8,554 nt of DNA from Alphaproteobacteria bacterium (lineage in GTDB: Bacteria > Pseudomonadota > Alphaproteobacteria > Caulobacterales > Parvularculaceae). The notes beneath the pieces are model-generated. The model was not told where the DNA came from, did no database searches, and saw only the letters and a list, made by a program, of their open reading frames with translations. The position numbers and the translations under genes are program-made. The stretch spans positions 1 through 8,554 of the forward strand of contig JAUIEG010000091.1 of the NCBI GenBank assembly GCA_030428745.1, given 5' to 3'. The stretch's first letter is position 1. Each line of letters starts with the position of its first letter. Of the stretch, positions 5,916 through 8,554 are shown in pieces.

Positions 5916-7151
5916 ATGACGACCTTTGTAATTGTCGGCGGCGGCGCGGGCGGCGTCACCGCCGCCGCCAGCCTTTTAAAGCGGCGGCCCAAAGTCAAAG
6001 TCAAAATTATCGAGCCGCAGGATATTCACTATTATCAACCCGGCTGGACATTGGTGGGCGGCGGCGTCTTCGATCAACAGCAAACGATTAAACCGCTGGC
6101 GCAGGTGCTTCCCGACAATGTGGAGCGCATTAAGGCCGCGGTCGCGGAATTCGAGCCCGATAAAAACAGGGTCATTCTCACTGACGGAAAAATGGTTGAG
6201 TATGACGTCCTTATCGCTTCGCCCGGCATCAAGCTGAACTGGGACGGCGTTGAAGGCCTTAAAGACGCACTCGGCAAAGATGGCGTCACGTCAAATTACC
6301 GCTTCGATCTCGCACCTTACACTTGGAAGCTGGTGCACAATCTTGCAGGCGGCCGCGCGCTTTTCACACAGCCGCCGATGCCGATCAAATGCGCAGGAGC
6401 GCCGCAAAAGGCGATGTATTTATCTTGCGATGAATGGCGCCGGCGCGGCGTCCTTGACAAGGTGAATGTTGAGTTCTGCAATGCTGGGGCCGTTTTATTC
6501 GGCGTCGTCGACTATGTGCCGGCGCTCATGGCCTATGTGGAGCGTTACGGCATTGGCCTTAACTTCAATAATAATCTCATCTCTATTGACGCCGGCAAAA
6601 AGATCGCCCGTTTTAAACAGACTGGCGGCGAGACGGAAGATATTATCGAACGGGAATACGATATCATTCATGTCTGCCCGCCGCAGACCGCGCCGGATTT
6701 CATCAGGTCAAGTCCGCTTGCTGATGAAGCCGGCTGGATCGATGTCGATCAATATACGCTTCAGCACAAGAAGTTTCCCAACATCTTCGGCCTTGGCGAC
6801 GCCTGTTCTGCGCCAAACGCAAAAACCGCTGCGGCCGTGCGCAAACAGGGGCCTGTGGTCGCGGAAAACGCGCTTTCCTTTGTGGACGGCGGCGCGCTCA
6901 CCGCCGGTTATGACGGCTATGGCTCCTGCCCGCTGACCGTAGAGCGCGGCAAGATCGTGCTCGCGGAGTTCGGTTATGGCGGGAAGCTATTGCCGACGTT
7001 CCCGAACTGGTTTGTGAAAGGTACAAAACCGACGCAACTCGCCTGGTTCCTGAAGGAAAAAATGCTGCCGGCGATTTATTGGCGGCTGATGCTGCGCGGT
7101 CATGAATGGCTCGCAGAACCCAAACCCCTTTCCGACGTGAAAGCAGCATAA
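5916..7151 (+). CDS. sqr: Sulfide:quinone oxidoreductase, type II-like
   Basis: A 411-residue FAD enzyme that oxidises sulfide to sulfane sulfur at the cytoplasmic membrane and reduces quinone. The N-terminal dinucleotide motif is VGGGAGGVTAA (residues 7-17) and the second FAD motif is FGLGDAC (291-297). Cys159 in IKCAGAPQKAMYL and Cys297 in GDACSAPNAKTAAAVRKQ align with the two redox cysteines of type II enzymes such as human SQOR. Other cysteines are at 171, 188, 254 and 338. The C-terminal region (about 372-400, LAWFLKEKMLPAIYWRLMLR) is amphipathic and fits monotopic membrane binding. A strong ribosome site GGGAGGG at 5905-5911 precedes the ATG, stronger than those of its operon neighbours, suggesting high expression. 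It lies between the dioxygenase gene and a SulP gene in one operon. Confidence 0.94.
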   Translation: MTTFVIVGGGAGGVTAAASLLKRRPKVKVKIIEPQDIHYYQPGWTLVGGGVFDQQQTIKPLAQVLPDNVERIKAAVAEFEPDKNRVILTDGKMVEYDVLIASPGIKLNWDGVEGLKDALGKDGVTSNYRFDLAPYTWKLVHNLAGGRALFTQPPMPIKCAGAPQKAMYLSCDEWRRRGVLDKVNVEFCNAGAVLFGVVDYVPALMAYVERYGIGLNFNNNLISIDAGKKIARFKQTGGETEDIIEREYDIIHVCPPQTAPDFIRSSPLADEAGWIDVDQYTLQHKKFPNIFGLGDACSAPNAKTAAAVRKQGPVVAENALSFVDGGALTAGYDGYGSCPLTVERGKIVLAEFGYGGKLLPTFPNWFVKGTKPTQLAWFLKEKMLPAIYWRLMLRGHEWLAEPKPLSDVKAA

Positions 7152-7160
7152 GGCGCCGCC

Positions 7161-8554
7161 ATGTTGAGCCGCTATTTCCCGGTCCTGCGCTGGGGCCGTT
7201 CTTACTCCGCGTCTTTTTTTGTTGACGATGCGCTTGCGGCGGTGATCGTAACCATCATGCTGATCCCGCAATCTCTGGCCTATGCCATGATTGCGGGGCT
7301 GCCGCCCGAAATTGGGCTTTACGCGTCCATGACGCCGCTCATCGCTTATGCGGTGTTCGGCACCAGCAACACCCTCGCCGTCGGCCCCGTGGCTGTTGTC
7401 TCGCTGATGACGGCCTCCGCCGTCGGGCGGATCGCCGAATCCGGCGGGCCGGAGTATATCGTCGCCGCCGCGGCGTTGGCGCTGATCACCGGGATCATTC
7501 TTCTCGCGCTCGGCCTGATGCGCTTGGGCTTCCTCGCCAATTTTCTGAGCCACCCGATCATCGCAGGGTTCATCACTGCGTCTGGGGTTCTTATCGCCGC
7601 CAGCCAGTTAAAGCATGTGCTCGGCGTGCCGGCTCATGGCGAAACACTCGTCGCCATACTTCAAAGTCTCGCCAGTCACCTCGCGCAAACGAACCTGGTC
7701 ACGCTCATCATTGGCGCCGGGTCAATATTATTCCTGTTCCTAACCCGTGCTTACTTGCAAAACCTTTTGCGAAATGCAGGTCTCGGTGAGACGCTCGCCA
7801 GCGCCATCGCCAAAGCAGGCCCACTACTCGCTGTCATCGGCGCCACCGTTTTCGTGGCCGCGCTTCATCTTGATACTAAAGGGGTCGCAATCGTCGGTGA
7901 TATCCCCAGCGGATTACCGCCGTTAACTGCGCCAACATTCGACACAGGCTTATGGCGAGAACTCACCGGCGCCGCATTCCTCATCGCCATCATCGGTTAT
8001 GTGGAATCGGTCTCCGTGGCGCAAACGCTTGCCGCCAAAAGGCGTGAGCGCATCGACCTTGATCAGGAGCTGATCGGGCTCGGCACATCGAACATCGCCG
8101 CCGGAATAAGCGGCGGTTTTCCGGTGACAGGTGGTTTTGCACGGTCCGTCGTCAATTTCGACGCCGGCGCCAGAACGCCTGCGGCCGGGGCGTTCACCGC
8201 GGTCGGCATCGCGCTTGCGGCGCTGTTTTTGACCCCTCTCCTCTACTATCTGCCGCAAGCGACGCTTGCGGCGACAATCATCGTCGCCGTTCTGTCACTC
8301 ATCAATCTGCGCGTGATTCGCGAGACATGGGTTTATTCCAAAAGCGATTTCACCGCGATGGCGATTACGATCGCCGGTGTCTTTTTCTTCGGCGTGGAAA
8401 CTGGGGTCGTCGCTGGCGTCGCCCTGTCGATCCTGCTGCTTCTTTATCGCGCCTCACGCCCCCATTGCGCCATTGTCGGACAGATGCCGGGTACGGAACA
8501 TTTCCGCAATATCAGCCGCCATGACGTTATAACGAGTCCTTCAGCCGTATCCCT
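7161..8554 (+). CDS. SulP-family anion transporter, 3'-truncated by the window edge
   Basis: The frame is open from ATG 7161 to the window end, giving 464 full codons of a protein usually about 550-600 residues. Visible SulP features are an N-terminal helix with IMLIPQSLAYAMIAGLPP (about residues 32-49), then EIGLYASMTPLIAYAVFG and LAVGPVAVVSLM, many further membrane helices, and GISGGFPVTGGFARS in the core. The last residues (RPHCAIVGQMPGTEHFRN) are the linker into the cytoplasmic STAS domain, which would follow outside the window. The ribosome site AAGG overlaps the TAA of the oxidoreductase gene; the gap is only 9 nt, so it belongs to the same operon. SulP proteins carry sulfate, bicarbonate or other anions; here sulfate or sulfite movement linked to sulfide oxidation is likely, but direction and substrate are inferred. 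Confidence 0.93.
   Translation, partial: MLSRYFPVLRWGRSYSASFFVDDALAAVIVTIMLIPQSLAYAMIAGLPPEIGLYASMTPLIAYAVFGTSNTLAVGPVAVVSLMTASAVGRIAESGGPEYIVAAAALALITGIILLALGLMRLGFLANFLSHPIIAGFITASGVLIAASQLKHVLGVPAHGETLVAILQSLASHLAQTNLVTLIIGAGSILFLFLTRAYLQNLLRNAGLGETLASAIAKAGPLLAVIGATVFVAALHLDTKGVAIVGDIPSGLPPLTAPTFDTGLWRELTGAAFLIAIIGYVESVSVAQTLAAKRRERIDLDQELIGLGTSNIAAGISGGFPVTGGFARSVVNFDAGARTPAAGAFTAVGIALAALFLTPLLYYLPQATLAATIIVAVLSLINLRVIRETWVYSKSDFTAMAITIAGVFFFGVETGVVAGVALSILLLLYRASRPHCAIVGQMPGTEHFRNISRHDVITSPSAVS

Noticed and set aside
6987..7553. A 188-codon minus-strand open frame across the sqr-SulP junction
   Set aside because: It runs antisense to two well-supported genes and has low-complexity composition typical of a shadow frame.

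Overview
The window suggests a hopanoid-producing proteobacterium, most likely an alphaproteobacterium. The evidence is a proteobacterial-type squalene-hopene cyclase, a diheme cytochrome resembling a family I associate with Hyphomonas-type bacteria, a BigR/SqrR-type sulfide regulator, high GC (about 65% where sampled in the cyclase gene) and tightly packed genes. The assignment rests on recognising families, not on a marker gene.

Layout. Positions 1-780 (+) hold the 3' part of a diheme c-type cytochrome gene that starts before the window. Positions 788-1633 (-) hold an AT-rich gene for a trypsin-fold serine peptidase, wedged 7 nt from the cytochrome stop and 12 nt from the cyclase stop, with base composition unlike its neighbours. 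Positions 1646-3691 (-) encode squalene-hopene cyclase. Positions 3758-4590 (-) encode two small membrane proteins that together make up a split YeeE/YedE-type sulfur-compound transporter. Positions 4591-4689 form a divergent control region. It has a 21-bp AT-rich palindrome that contains the -10 boxes of two face-to-face promoters, plus a hairpin in the leader of the minus-strand transcript. Positions 4690-8554 (+) form one compact operon: an ArsR/BigR-type thiol-based repressor, a persulfide dioxygenase (metallo-beta-lactamase fold), a sulfide:quinone oxidoreductase and the first ~464 codons of a SulP anion transporter that runs off the window.

How it works together (inference from known families). 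The sulfide:quinone oxidoreductase oxidises sulfide at the membrane and passes electrons to quinone. The resulting sulfane sulfur, carried on glutathione, is oxidised to sulfite by the dioxygenase. The YeeE-type pair and the SulP protein move sulfur species or sulfur oxyanions across the membrane. The repressor carries two cysteines but no ArsR-type metal motif. It probably senses persulfides and represses both itself and the opposite transporter pair through the shared palindrome. The system is a variant of the known BigR/SqrR sulfide-detoxification module rather than a wholly new one. Less usual points are the spacing of the two sensor cysteines, the two-way operator, and the foreign-looking peptidase downstream of the cyclase. 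No tRNA, rRNA, CRISPR array, insertion sequence or strong intrinsic terminator was seen, and no gene-free stretch exceeds 100 bp.
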